A stretch of 64,000 bases of DNA. Source: Mytilinidion resinicola. Taxonomy: Eukaryota > Ascomycota > Dothideomycetes > Mytilinidiales > Mytilinidiaceae. The stretch is from NCBI RefSeq assembly GCF_010093595.1, contig NW_022985438.1, forward strand, positions 919,241 through 983,240, written 5' to 3'. This document shows positions 1 to 11,154 of this stretch, piece by piece. A program made the translations under genes and the position numbers. The notes under the pieces were generated by a model. That model worked only from the letters and a program-made list of their open reading frames with translations. It searched no databases and was not told the DNA's origin. Position 1 is the stretch's first letter, and each line of letters opens with the position of its first letter.

Positions 1-813
1 CTACTGCGACATTGCAGAAGGTCTTGTTGGCTCATCGCCGGTTTGGGTGTACTATAATATGCAGTGCTTTTGAGCTTGGATCCCATGTTGGATTCCTAAG
101 TAATCGAAAGCTTTGGTTGGAAATACAAACCAATACAGATAATGAAACTAGCAAACGTTCTTGATGTGATCTTCAGTGTGAACAGTTCTGAATTACTGCT
201 ATGCATACCTACAGAGGAGTCGAAATCTCTGGTACTATGATCGCGTGAGCCCCCACCACCTGCTGCCCTCACCGCCGCCGGACAGCGGAGGAGCGAATCG
301 GCGATAAGGCATTTGCGACCTGAACAACAACCGTGGAACCTCACCCGGACACCCACCGTCCCTCGCTGGCTCTTCATTTTGCGCTCTGCATCCACGGGCA
401 GCTCTTCGGTTCGGTAGAGTGGCCTTGATTTCGCATCCGTCGCATAGAACTCTTCAAGATCCCCTTGCAGTGTACTCGCGCATCCCTCAGGCTTCAAGAC
501 CACAAGCCCATATCCTAGGCTGTGCATACCTCGACTCCAGCCTTCTGCCCTCCACCTAGCGCCCATTCCTGTACAAATGATTGTAATAGACCCTGTACGA
601 GCTGTTCTGGCGTTGATAGTCGGTGCTTGAGAGTGCTGTTGTGTGGTAGGTAGACCTTTGAAGCTCGATTCTCCGCCACATCATACGTTGATTAACAATC
701 TCCAGCGTCGTCTTTGCCGCCGACCAGCCCCATAAACATCTTCGTAGAGAGACTTTCAACCCCCGTGAACCTCCTCTTCCAACAAGCCTTGTCCCGAATC
801 GAAAGCTGTGGCC
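1..813. other. 5' edge, no supported gene
   Basis: No convincing gene was found here. A 156-codon open frame on the minus strand (566 down to 96) has no recognisable domain and no sensible intron. The last 250 bases are the leader and promoter region of the FYVE-RING gene that begins at 814. Confidence 0.4.
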
Positions 814-2920
814 ATGGATCAATCCCCATACCCACCGGGCGGCCACGCCCGCGCCCACTCTCGCAGTACTCCCAATTTGCCTCCACCGTTCGTGAGCGTT
901 GACAACTCGAACAATATGATTGTAGAGGCTGGGGGAGGAAGTGAAGGACCTCGGTTGACTACTGAGGTTGGTCGTGAGCATAGTAGCAGTGAGGGCGCTG
1001 CGGCATCTCACTCTCGCGCACACTCTAATAGCTCCCCTATGCCTGCTCTACAACTCAGTAGCTCTGTTGGCTCGGATGATACAGTCGTAGCTGGTAGTCA
1101 AGGGACCATTAGGGCCAGGCCAAGCGGTGGACACACTTACAGTGACGGAGCTACGTACCCGCACAATCGAGGACAAGGCGCGCAGAGTTCGAGGGGTCAA
1201 ACCTGGCAAGATTTCTTGAGAGAGTCCGGAGGCGATGCTGCAGAGGGCCCGTATCCTTCCTTCCTCGATCAGCCTCGCCGTCGGTCGTCGAGGTTGTCTT
1301 ATGTCGAGTCGGCGAACCCTCGACCGTCACCTCAACCACCAACGACGCTAGCGCCATCAGACAGAAAACGACGGTCGACCGCACCTGAACCTCCTCCCAC
1401 CGCGCAGCCCGGACACCACAGAGGCCACAGCAGTGTCTCATTCACTCGCCCACCGCTTCCATTGCCGCGCCCGCCTCGTCAACGCAGTCACGCACACTCT
1501 GCGTCTGCTTCTGTCCTGCCGTCTTCCAACCTCAACCTCTATGCCTCACACCGCCGGCAATCTCCGCTTCCACCTCTCCCTCCGCTCTCACAGCAGTCAC
1601 CGCGGCGGTTATCATCCTTCCACCCACCGCCCGACTACTTTCAAAACAACCCTCCTCAAGACAGCGACGACATCATGCTCCCTCCGTGGCAGCCAGACTC
1701 TGAAGTGACTCAATGCCCTGTCTGTAGCTCCAATTTCACCTTCTTCACACGCAAACATCACTGTCGGTAAGTCTAGATCATCAGTTTTCTCTCAATTTGG
1801 GTTCCCTCACGTCTTCATGCACTTGCTGGCTTCAAATCACATATATCGCTCAAGCTGTTTGAACGCGTGGCTTGTCAGCTGTTCCTCTCCTCGGAGTCTC
1901 ATCGTTTAGCCATCGTCCTCTCAAATCTCACGCTTTTTGTGTATCAGAGGCTAATTCATCCGTTTGGCAGCAAATGCGGACGCGTTGTGTGCGCGCGTTG
2001 CTCTCCACACAGGATCACGATCCCGCGCCAGTTCATTGTTTGCCCCCCGCTGGAGGACCTCGACGCCTTATCACCGCACGCAGCCATATCAGCCGGAGAG
2101 TCTAATTTCGATGCTGTTCCGGAGACGTTCAGCCCGTCCGCCCTGAATCCTGCCCTTGGAGGCGGAGAGGAAGTCCGAGTCTGCAATCCATGCGTCCCGG
2201 ACCCTAACTTTAGCCCACCACCACGCCGCCAGGAGGTGCCCCAGGGTAGCTCCCAGCCGCTGCAAAACACTGGCCGGCAGCGTCTGCTAGATCGGACACA
2301 AGAAGGCCACAATGCGTTCTCCGTGGGCCGAAATGGCCACCTTTCCCCTCATCAAAGCCCTTCTTCTACCGCAAGCACCCAGAGCTCGGCACCCCGCGTC
2401 CCCTCTCCCGCGGATTCACTCCTATTTCCAACATTTGAGGACGACAGGTCCATACGCCGCGTCTCTCCTGCTCCTACACCACGTGCCCGCAATGAACTCA
2501 CCGAGGACGAAATGTGCCCGGTTTGCGGCCGGGAGCTACCCCCTGTGCCCGCTGGCGTGGATAGAACCACGGCCCGAGAGGAGCACGTCGCGGCCTGCAT
2601 CACAGACCGTATGAGTGGATCACCTGCCGGAAACGCGGCCTCTGCGTCCGGTTCTGGCCGTCAAACCAACATGAGCTACCAGAAGCTCACCTGGAAGGCC
2701 ACCGAGAAGGACTGTGAAGGGGAGTGCATAGTGTGCTTTGAGGAGTACGAGGAGGGGGAGGACTTGGCGCGCTTGGCGTGTCTGTGCAAGTTCCATAATG
2801 TAAGTTCTTCCTACATAACGTGCTTTTGGGCCTTTTACTAACACTTCACAGGCCTGTATCGCGCAATGGTGGGCTGTCAAGGGCCCAGGGAGCTGCCCCA
2901 CACATCAGCTCCAGGTGTAG
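814..2920 (+). CDS. PIB1: FYVE and RING finger protein, Pib1-type E3 ubiquitin ligase
   Basis: Three exons, 814-1766, 1971-2799 and 2852-2920, give 616 residues. A long Ser/Pro/His-rich N-terminal half precedes a FYVE zinc finger: WQPD near residue 292, two CxxC pairs, RKHHCRKCGRVVC split by intron 1, and a last CNPC. A C2HC finger follows near residue 498 (CPVC then H-x4-C, UBZ-like). A C-terminal RING starts at about Cys570 with CIVC and ends CPTH, so the last metal ligand seems to be His. FYVE fingers bind PtdIns3P; FYVE plus C-terminal RING is the layout of yeast Pib1, an endosome/vacuole membrane E3 ligase. The protein is about twice as long as Pib1, mainly through the disordered N-terminus. 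I chose ATG 814, the first in-frame ATG. Family assignment is firm; the extra C2HC finger is inferred from spacing only. Confidence 0.88.
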
Positions 2921-3644
2921 TGGAGTTGGCGTGGATGGGTAGCTCTTTGGGCGTCTTCCGAGCGGGGTTCTAGGGGTAGAAGGTTGGGGTTTCGGTGCTG
3001 ATTTCTGGTGTTTATGGCGTACATGTTGCTCTGGTTCTGATTTCCACACTCCTCATAGATACCCAAGGCGGGACGCCCTAGTCTGGGTAGGTTGTTTGTT
3101 TCACTGACTCCTCTCTGACATTGTCAGACTGCCCCCAAAGAGTCATTCATGGCACATGACTCCACGCGATGTAATAGTAGATACGACGTGAATCGAACCA
3201 ATAGCGCTGCCGCAGATCTGGAGCTCCGAGATCTGATCGCATTCGTGGAGTTGGTCACTGACAAGCTGGCCGTACGAAGCATGCTTGGCGTAAAGCCTAG
3301 ATCAAGGGCCTTCCCTCTCCTTTTGCCAACCCATTTTCCTAAAACATCACGTCGCCCAGCTACACCAAGAAAATTCCAAGACTCAACCATCTGCTTCCAC
3401 GAAAGGTCTCCCCCAGAGGCGGCCAACCGTACCCCATGCAGGCGCTTAATAGGTCTCAATCCGACGCCATGCAGCTGCGGGCGTCAATTTGCAGGGCTGT
3501 CAGGAGCTGGGACAGGGGCTCAGATTGAAAGAGTGCAGCTGAGCGAGTGTGGCATGGTATATATCTTTATGAACCCCCAGGCCTATAGCAGTTTAAGAAC
3601 GTATTTGTCCTTTGTTTCTTGTTCAATTTAACCTGCGAGACACG
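2921..3644. other. Intergenic, no gene seen
   Basis: Open frames on both strands around 3124-3631 overlap each other and show no domain or coding pattern. The stretch probably holds the terminator of the FYVE-RING gene and the promoter of the bestrophin-like gene. Confidence 0.4.
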
Positions 3645-5074
3645 ATGGCGACGAAAGCTACCGTTGATGATAGGTCCAAGGATCTCGACGATTATTTCGT
3701 AAGGCTATCATGCTCTTTTTTCGCGTGCGCTTCAAGCAACCAACTTTTCGAGAAAGAAATTATGCATCATTGGCTCACAATTAACAGGTTGGGCCTCGCG
3801 ACATGTCCCATCATTCGCGCTGGCCAATGTGGCTCCGAATGCACGGGAGCGTGCTGTCCGAAATGGCTCTCCCGCTGCTCTTCGTTGGCGGTTGGGCGAC
3901 GCTGATAACGTGCCTCTGCAAGTTCGTACATAATTGTAAAATCCCTCATCTAATTCAGTTGATCTTGCAAATACACAAGAGACAAGGCTGACAGTTTCCA
4001 GTGGGCATCAACAGCGTCCTTCTTACTGTGCTGGGTTTCGTCGTCGGTCTCGGCCTGTCTTTCCGCTCCTCTTCGGCCTACGAACGTTATATGGAGGGTA
4101 GGAGGTACTGGGCTACTCTCATATTGACATCCCAGAATCTGGTCCGCCTCATCTGGATTCATGCGGACGAGCGAGACGGCGATGTAGGCAAGGAGGATCT
4201 CCTGGGCAAGATCACCGCATGCAACTTGATTGTAGCCTTCGCCGTAGCCTTGAAGCACAAGCTGCGCTTTGAGCCATACGCGCACTACGACGACCTGAAG
4301 TCCCTCATCGGCCACCTCGACACCTTTGCCCAGGCGGCTGGGGCGTGTCACACGAGCAACCAGAAGAAGCAAAATCTGCTGAAGACAACAGGCGAGTTTC
4401 TCGGGGTGCCCATGGCCATTTCGAACCCTCGCTAGGAGCTGAAGCGTGCCGCCGTCCCCCTCGGAAACCTGCCTCTCGAGATCCTATCCAACCTCAGCGC
4501 CTACATCAAAGAGCTCTTCACCAATGGCACCTTCAAGGTCTCCATCTACCAAACCCAGGCCCTCAACAACCTCAGCACCCTCAACGACGTCCTCACCGGC
4601 ACCGACCGCGTGCTCAACACGCCCCTCCCCATCGCCTACTCCATCGCCATCAGCCAAATCACCTGGGTCTACGTCTGCATGCTGCCCTTCCAGCTCTACA
4701 AGACCCTCGAATGGGTCACGATCCCAGCGACCATTGTCGCCGCCTACATCATCCTCGGCATCGCGCTCATCGGCAACGAGATCGAGAACCCCTTCGGCAA
4801 CGACGTCAACGATCTCCCGCTGGACACCTTCTGCGAGGAGCTGAGGCAGGATGTGGCGGTCATTACGAGTAAGGCGCCGCCAAAGCCGAGGGATTATGTC
4901 AAGAGTGCGTTGAATTTGCCGCTTTTCCCCTTAAGCCAGGGTGGGTTCGAGCAGTGGTCGGATAAGGGGGTTGAGGGGATCCGGGAGGGGCTGAGGGCAA
5001 GAGCGCGTTTGGGGAATGCCAGTAAAGAAAAGAATGGGGCGAAGGAGGCGAGCGGGAGGGAGGTGGAGGTTTGA
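3645..5074 (+). CDS. Bestrophin-like anion channel, frame broken by one in-frame TAG
   Basis: Exons 3645-3698, 3788-3935 and 4002-5074 join in phase (TTC|GTT and T|TG) into 425 codons. Family marks of the bestrophin/UPF0187 chloride-channel group are clear: a first membrane segment near MALPLLFVGGWATLITCL, the signature GLGLSFRSSSAYERYMEG, then ITWVYVCMLPFQLY and a further hydrophobic helix, ending in the conserved NEIENPFGNDVNDLPLD. Codon 212 is TAG (4433-4435), between NPR and ELKRA, and the same frame continues with normal family sequence. No plausible intron removes it: the only phase-compatible candidate, 4406-4435, is 30 bases with a poor donor. Everything else is intact, so this is a very recent pseudogene, a strain polymorphism, a sequence error or a recoded/edited codon. 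Members are pore-forming membrane proteins; the substrate here is unknown. Confidence 0.8.
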
Positions 5075-6781
5075 AGCGATACTTTCGGTGGAGCATATAT
5101 TTGAGGTTTGTTTCAGCGTTCGACTTTTGCTTTTGAGCGTTCTAGCTGGTTGTCTTGGGGTTAATCTTATGGGTGGAATAGGGCTGCTGCAATACCCCAG
5201 GGCTATCTACGGGTGTCTATATGATCGTCTTGTTCAAGTTCTATGGCAGTGTTTTCAGTATGTCTTGAGTCACGTGACCAGATTTTGATCGCATTCCTTT
5301 TCTCCAGCTCCCTCTCCCGCACACAACCATCAAGACCCGCGCAGGCTCCAGGCAGCAGCGCTTCCACCGGCCTTCCACGGCCTTCCACACGCCAGCTGCT
5401 AGCGCCTTGGCTCCACTTTGCTCAGGTATATCACCTCCGCCCCCCTGTGCACCTCACACGCTTTTCATACTTGTAAGTCTCACCTTCATCTCCTGCTTGG
5501 TTCACATCACAGCTAACAATCTTCACAGACCTTGTCGGGGTGGCCAAGCTCATGAATCTGGTTAACCTGGTCGTCTGTCCTGCATTGCACAACGCAGCGA
5601 CGGGACTGCCATCTTACTCCCTCGGGGGCCTGACCGGCGTAATTTTTGCTGGCCCGCATGTTTTAAACTGATCTTTTCATTGGCTTACTCGCCCTTGTGC
5701 GGGTGGTTGAGGGAGAGTGAGAGCTGGGTTTGACTGTGGATGGGGAGGGCAGATAAGTTGAGGCATTGACGTTATGAGGAAAATGATTTGCTGATGGGTG
5801 GGGAGTGCGTAAGGTCATTAGCTGTAGGTCGTTGTTCGTTATATTCTATTGTATCATGAGCATCTCCTTCGTCGATTGATTGTGGTGTTTGAGGTTTGGT
5901 GGTCTTACTTGATGTCAAACAAAGCCCTGGAGTCCTCGTCCACAAGGTCACGACTCGCGCCGTTCTCTTCAAACAAACCTCTCTACTATCTCACATCGTC
6001 GTCTATGGCTACCGAAATTTGCGGGCGTCTTTTCAAGATGTCGTTCTCTACTCCCTCGCCCAGGAGTTGTCCATGTTCGCCGCCTGTTCCTGGCGTCTTC
6101 CGCTGTTCCACAGCGTACCGACCAAGCACGACAGATGTGATGGCTTGCCACGAGGCCACAACTACGCACGAGTGGTATATACGGAAACGCGCACATGAAG
6201 GCAAACAGCACACAGATCAACACCAGCTAGGCACCCACGCGGGGCATGGAAAAGGTGGCACCCATTCTAGAGCAAGCTGTCTCGTATGTACACCTGTCTG
6301 CCATTGCTTGAGTTGCTTCAATGCATTTTCAGGAATCTGAACGAGATAGAAGCTCTTCACTTTGGACTATGTGGGAACTTGTTGAAGCACTTCATGTAGT
6401 GGCAGACTGGTGTACATACGAGCAGAGCACTTGATGACTGTGCCACCTTTTTCATGCCCAGCGTGGCACATCATGGCCAAAACACCCACTCATTGGCTCA
6501 CCTAGACGCCCAGCACAATCTACAAGATACGCAACTAGGTCAGCTACCGATGAACTGGAGGAAGACGTCAAGCTATATTTCTCACAAAGGAGCTGTGGAA
6601 GTACAACCGCGTGGGTATCTTTCAAACCTCATTACCATAGCTAACCCACCAGGAGATACAGCAAAAGCCTCCATCCACCAGAGCGGAAACAGCAACAGAC
6701 CCTCTTCCATCCCCCTACCCACCCAACGGCCGCCGCAGATGATGTCTACAACAGTGTACAATGAAGAGGGCACCCAGCTGC
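5075..6781. other. Intergenic region with one hairpin repeat
   Basis: A possible intron (5473-5528, GTAAGT...CACAG) sits in pyrimidine-rich DNA and is followed by a 39-codon frame starting at an ATG near 5553. This could be the leader of a short transcript, but nothing supports a protein function. A near-palindromic TCACGTGAC lies near 5270. The inverted repeat at 6235-6465 is listed separately. Confidence 0.35.
6235..6465. repeat. Long imperfect inverted repeat (hairpin)
   Basis: The left arm (about 6235-6322) and the right arm (about 6380-6465) are reverse complements over roughly 85 bases with scattered mismatches. Well-matched blocks include GGGCATG..AAAAGGTGGCAC and CTCGTATGTACACC.GTCTGCCA. 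About 57 bases lie between the arms. Transcription would give a long stem-loop. It could be a MITE-like element, a hairpin small-RNA precursor or a relic of inverted duplication. No target-site duplication was recognised. Confidence 0.75.
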
Positions 6782-9741
6782 TTAGAATGTCCCATCGTAG
6801 TTCTGGAAACCAGGATCCGGGAAGTTCCAGAGCGCGCCGTCGGGAAGGAAGTACGCAGACATGTCCGCGTCGAGGCCCAAATTAAAGTCGAAATTACCAA
6901 TATCGAAGGTTTGATCGAAGCTGGGAGCGAGAGATTGGGTTGTTGCAATGCCAGTCGCATTGTACCACGGCGGCGGCTGGGACATCTGCTGAACAGGCTG
7001 CTGCATTTGAGGCCGCATTGCCTGCTGGACGTGCGGTGTCGGCGCTGCGTTTCTGCTATCAATGACCGCAGCCTCGGAGAGTAGGTGAAGGGGCGTTGGA
7101 TTGGCGGGGGCCCTTGAGTGAGACGGGTGGGATCTCAGCTCTGGGGCGATCGTTGATAATTGTTCTTCCCTTGAGGTTTCGGATTGCACATCCATGTTGC
7201 CTTTCGCAGTGCCCCCTCGGATTTGCACAAACTTGTCCTGGAGACGTCTAGCGACGTAGTAGAATTTCCCATGGGGGCTCTGCGCGTCGCTGGCGACGAT
7301 GGACATGAACATTTTGACGAGCTCTTCGGTGTAGGCCTCAATCTTTAAATCTTCTTTCTTGACGACGCTGGACATGTTTCCGGGGCTCGAGACGGCCACC
7401 CACATTTTCATAAGACAGACGATAGCATAAATTGCGCGTACACCTATTGAGGTCAGAAACGCACATGAAACAGACGGAGTGGCTTACAGAATAGAACAGG
7501 AAGCGTCAGCAGAGTGTCGAGAGGAACTCCGAGTATAGTATCGAGGATACCATGCGTAGCGGTGAGGCACTCGCTGAGCGCAGTGCTGTGGGCTGGCCCC
7601 ACAAGGTCTTGTTTGCCGAATTTCGCAAAAGCATCATTGGAGAACGGAGGCTGAAACATCGCTGGACTTTGGTTGTTGTGTAGAGCAATCTCGTGGATAT
7701 ATAGGTTGGTAACGTGCTCTCCAAGACGGATTGCGGCTAACTTGATTAGGACATGTGGAAGCTTTGGAGACGCCTGGGGGCCGACTTACGATCACCATTG
7801 TCTACCGGCCTCGCCTCTTTCAACAGCTTCAGGTCATTCTCGTACGTCTTCAGCTGGTCTATGACCCGTGGCTCTGAAATAGCGATATCCAAGGAAGGGT
7901 CATCCATGGAAAATGCAACTGACACTTGCTCTCCGATATGTGCCAACCTGATATGATGGCATAAAACTCGGTCAGAGGGCAGAGCCTCCGGGGATTTTTC
8001 CAGTATCTGAACACTCTCGTCCATGAACTTAGTCCAACGGATGAGGATAGGGCGCCTTAGGACCATGGTGATGCTCATGCAGAGGTAGTAACAGACGAGG
8101 AATGTTCGACGAGCTTCAACGCTGTTAGTATTCGGACTGTTGCGACGATTGAAGGGCCCAACACCCATCTTCATGACGCTAGGAGTGGTTCGCCGGTCGA
8201 GACCGAGGTCAAGCGCCATGACTGCTGCACAGTTGACCATCATATAGAAGTTGTGCTGCTCGTAATGGAGCGGAGGGCGGTACCTAGAGAGTGTCAGGAT
8301 ATTGCACGTGATAAGGGTAAATAACGGACGTACCACAAAACACCGAGATGAAGAGCCTGAACGATCTCGAGCGACTTTTCGCCGTTTCTCCAGATAATGT
8401 TCGCGAACTCGTCTTTCAGGAGTGTGGTGAGCTCCTTTTGGACTTCTTGGGGCACAATTTGCTCGGTGCTGCCGTGGCAGGACCCAGCCATGATGGCCAG
8501 AAACAAAAGGGGCTGCTGCTCCCGTATCTGAGCTGCGGGAGTCCCTGGAACTAGAGGGACGGCTGGGAAGTGTGGGGAGATGTCGTTTACATATCGAGCA
8601 AATATCTTCTCCGCAGCTTCGCGACTCATTAATTTATCAATCAGACCGTTGATGTAGGAATGATCTGTATTGGGTCCCTTCCTCTTGCAACGTTCCTTCT
8701 TTGGCACAGCCCAGGGGTGATCTTGCTGAATGGTATCGACATTTGGGATCTCGGCCATATCTTTGTGTATATCATCCATGTCTTCGGGGATAGTGGTCTA
8801 GATCCGTCAGCCAATATAGCTAGTTGAGGGGACATATCATGCGCACCTGGCCACGTCCGTTGTCGAGACGCCGACGCTTTGCATCTGGTCCCCCACTAGC
8901 GGGACGACCATGGCCGTAGGATGTTGGCGTGCCTTGCCAGTCGTGAGGCGGAGCGCCATATGTGCTGTGTTCTCCGTGACTCTGGACGGATGGTACGTCG
9001 TAGGGTGAGCTCAAGTGCCCATATGGTCGGCCCTCTGGCGGACCGCGACTCTTCTGTGCCTCCAAACTCGCCGTCAGAGCGTCTATTTTCCTCTCGAGCT
9101 CGGCGACCCGACTGTCCGCTTTCTTGGTCCGCTTCCGGGTGGGAGGGGTCGTGACACTATCACAGATGTCAGTCTCAGCTGGTATCTATCGGCGCATCAA
9201 CCATGACATACCATTGCCTATTCGCCTTCGCGCAGCGCTTGCAGGTAAGATCAGGGCGCTCTTGATCGCAACGAACCTGCTGCTGTTTAGTTGCTGAGGA
9301 AACTTGACCACAAACACGGGCGCGTACCTTCAGTCCTCTGCACGAGTCACAGGCGCGTGGCCGTTTGAGGTCAATGGGAGACCTGCCATTCGATCTAAGT
9401 AATAGTGTTAGCTATCTTGGACAATCGATCGAGAATTAAGCAGCAACGACCCACGCTGTCGCGCAAATGCTAGCTACTTTCACGGGAACTCACCTATCGT
9501 GGCTGTCGCCTTCAACACTGTTCTCAATGTCCGACGACGGCTCTCGTAGACTCGGGGACGGCCGTTCGAGAGCGGGATCTAGGGCGCCGAGGGCGGGCTG
9601 GTGCTTCTGCGTTGTGGTCGGAGGCAGATAGTAGGGCTGCTGGGCTGCTCCATTGTTCTGCAGGCCAGCGTTGTTGGAGTAGCCCTGCGGTGCAGTGTGC
9701 AGCTGGGCCCCGTAGAGACGAGGGTCTATCGGGTTGGCCAT
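6782..9741 (-). CDS. Zn2Cys6 transcription factor with fungal-specific middle domain
   Basis: Eight exons on the minus strand: 9741-9494, 9394-9328, 9276-9212, 9156-8847, 8797-8334, 8283-7790, 7736-7488 and 7443-6782. All junctions are in phase and give 852 residues. The binuclear zinc cluster uses Cys98, 101, 108, 117, 120 and 127, with spacing 2-6-8-2-6, and is cut by two introns. A basic linker (RKRTKK) and a short coiled coil (VAELERKIDALTASL) follow, as in dimeric Zn2Cys6 regulators. The middle holds helical fungal_trans-type sequence; the C-terminus is Gln/Pro-rich and ends with an acidic-aromatic patch (FDFNLGLDADMSAYF) that could be an activation domain. By eye the zinc cluster and linker look closest to the LeuB/Leu3- or War1-like subgroup; I am not certain, so no symbol is given. 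A nuclear DNA-binding regulator; target genes are not evident. Confidence 0.88.
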
Positions 9742-10863
9742 AGCAAAGCTCGTCCTGTCGGTGGTCGGTCGCAGGGCAGTCCGTCGGCGCGTTATGGCGG
9801 CGGAAGTTGCGTGTGGGAGGGGTCTGACGGATATTGCTTGGCGCGCGGACGGCGAGGGCGAGATGAGCAACAAAGAACAGACTCGAGACTCGGCGGCGCG
9901 AGGTCCGCCTGAGGCGATGCAGGCGTCGAGGATCAAGCAGTCACGCAGTGGTGGATATCTGTCCGACGACACAAACGCGGGTGGTGAGGGGGAGGGGTGC
10001 TGCGCGGCCGACGCCAGGGAAAATTCACCTGGAGAAGAGCTCTCACGCCATTGTCAACACATCTGCTCTTTTGTGCTCGCATACGCCGCTCAGGTCCACC
10101 GAGACTAGGGCTATAGGTCTGATATAGGTAGGCATGGCACTGCCTCATCGTTGACCACACGCCGCCACTGGAGCTTATTTGAACGCTGTTAGAAAGCAGT
10201 GACAATCGACAGCGCCGGCACTTGCAAATGACGAGCCACAATCCATGCCAAAGTTCTTCAGGTGGCTCATGGACAGTACTGTTGGATGTCCTTGTCTCAA
10301 AGGCGGGTGTCAATGGGCTTCCAGCACCAAAGTCATCAGTTCACGACGAAATACCGAGGAAGCAACGGCCAAGCAACTTTCTTATAATACTACATTCAAT
10401 TCGGACATGCCGCCTTCCTAAAGCTTCCACACGGAATCCGGTGTTTACTAGTCTTCGTGATTAAGGTTAATATATCCGAAGTGACTCCATCGTAGACATC
10501 AGATCTGGGGGAAGCAACAGTTTCAACAACCTAGTGGCCTTTGTGTTAAGCATTTTGCCTATACAGGCGACAGAATGCGTGAGCCCACGAGCGAGCTAGT
10601 CTGTATGGATGTTGGCGCACCCCTAGCGCTGGAAGCAGTGTCTACGGAAGTCTTGGAGACGAACCTAGAATATCCAGAGAAAACAATAGACTGAACAACC
10701 AGGCGGAAGGTCCCGGGAGACCACACTCAACACAAACTCCTGATGAGACTCCTTGAAAGCAGGCCAGGTTCCTAGTACCATCACTTAACACAGCAATCGG
10801 CTGCATACAGCATGACTTCGTCGTGTAGGCTGGCCTATCGGTTTTACACAACGAGACAGAACC
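9742..10863. other. Intergenic, no gene seen
   Basis: This holds the upstream region of the minus-strand Zn2Cys6 gene and the downstream region of the molybdopterin synthase gene. Short overlapping open frames show no domain. Confidence 0.4.
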
Positions 10864-11154
10864 TCAGCCCGAGCTCACGGGCGGGATGATGGCGACTTCG
10901 TCGCCCTCTTGGATAATCAGATCTTTGTCCGCCGCGTCATCACCGTCTAGATCGACGTATTGCAGATTCACAGTGACCGCACAACTGCTCAGCACCTTGT
11001 CTGTTATACCAGGATATCTCTGTTCAATGACACCGAAGAGGCCTGTCGCATGGATGGGTGCGGGTATATTCTCCACGCTCCTCCTAGTAAATTCCGAGGC
11101 TGCTGCGAAGTACAGCAGCGCAAAGTGGCCAGGAGGAGGCCAGTGGGAGGCCAT
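10864..11154 (-). CDS. MOCS2A: Molybdopterin synthase small subunit (MoaD/MOCS2A, sulfur carrier)
   Basis: A single-exon frame of 96 residues from the ATG at 11154, the usual size for this family. The beta-grasp sequence shows the family order: FALLYFAAASEFT, a VLSSCAVTVNLQYVD strand, then the acidic DLIIQEGDEVAIIPPVSSG at the C-terminus. MOCS2A carries sulfur as a C-terminal thiocarboxylate and, with MOCS2B, turns cyclic pyranopterin monophosphate into molybdopterin for enzymes such as nitrate reductase and xanthine dehydrogenase. The last two residues are Ser-Gly rather than the textbook Gly-Gly; the modified terminal Gly is kept. An upstream in-frame ATG would add eight residues (MRNRSSN), and I prefer the shorter start. 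No other molybdenum cofactor gene is nearby. Confidence 0.85.
   Translation of the reverse strand: MASHWPPPGHFALLYFAAASEFTRRSVENIPAPIHATGLFGVIEQRYPGITDKVLSSCAVTVNLQYVDLDGDDAADKDLIIQEGDEVAIIPPVSSG

Noticed and set aside
96..566. 156-codon minus-strand open frame divergent from the FYVE-RING gene
   Set aside because: No domain. The only intron-like signals would give a 25-base intron, and the composition is not convincingly coding.
4406..4435. Possible intron removing the TAG in the bestrophin-like gene
   Set aside because: Thirty bases is too short, the donor GTGCCC is poor, there is no branch site, and it would delete conserved family residues.
5553..5672. 39-codon frame after a possible leader intron
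   Set aside because: Too short and without similarity to anything recognised; mentioned only in the gap entry.
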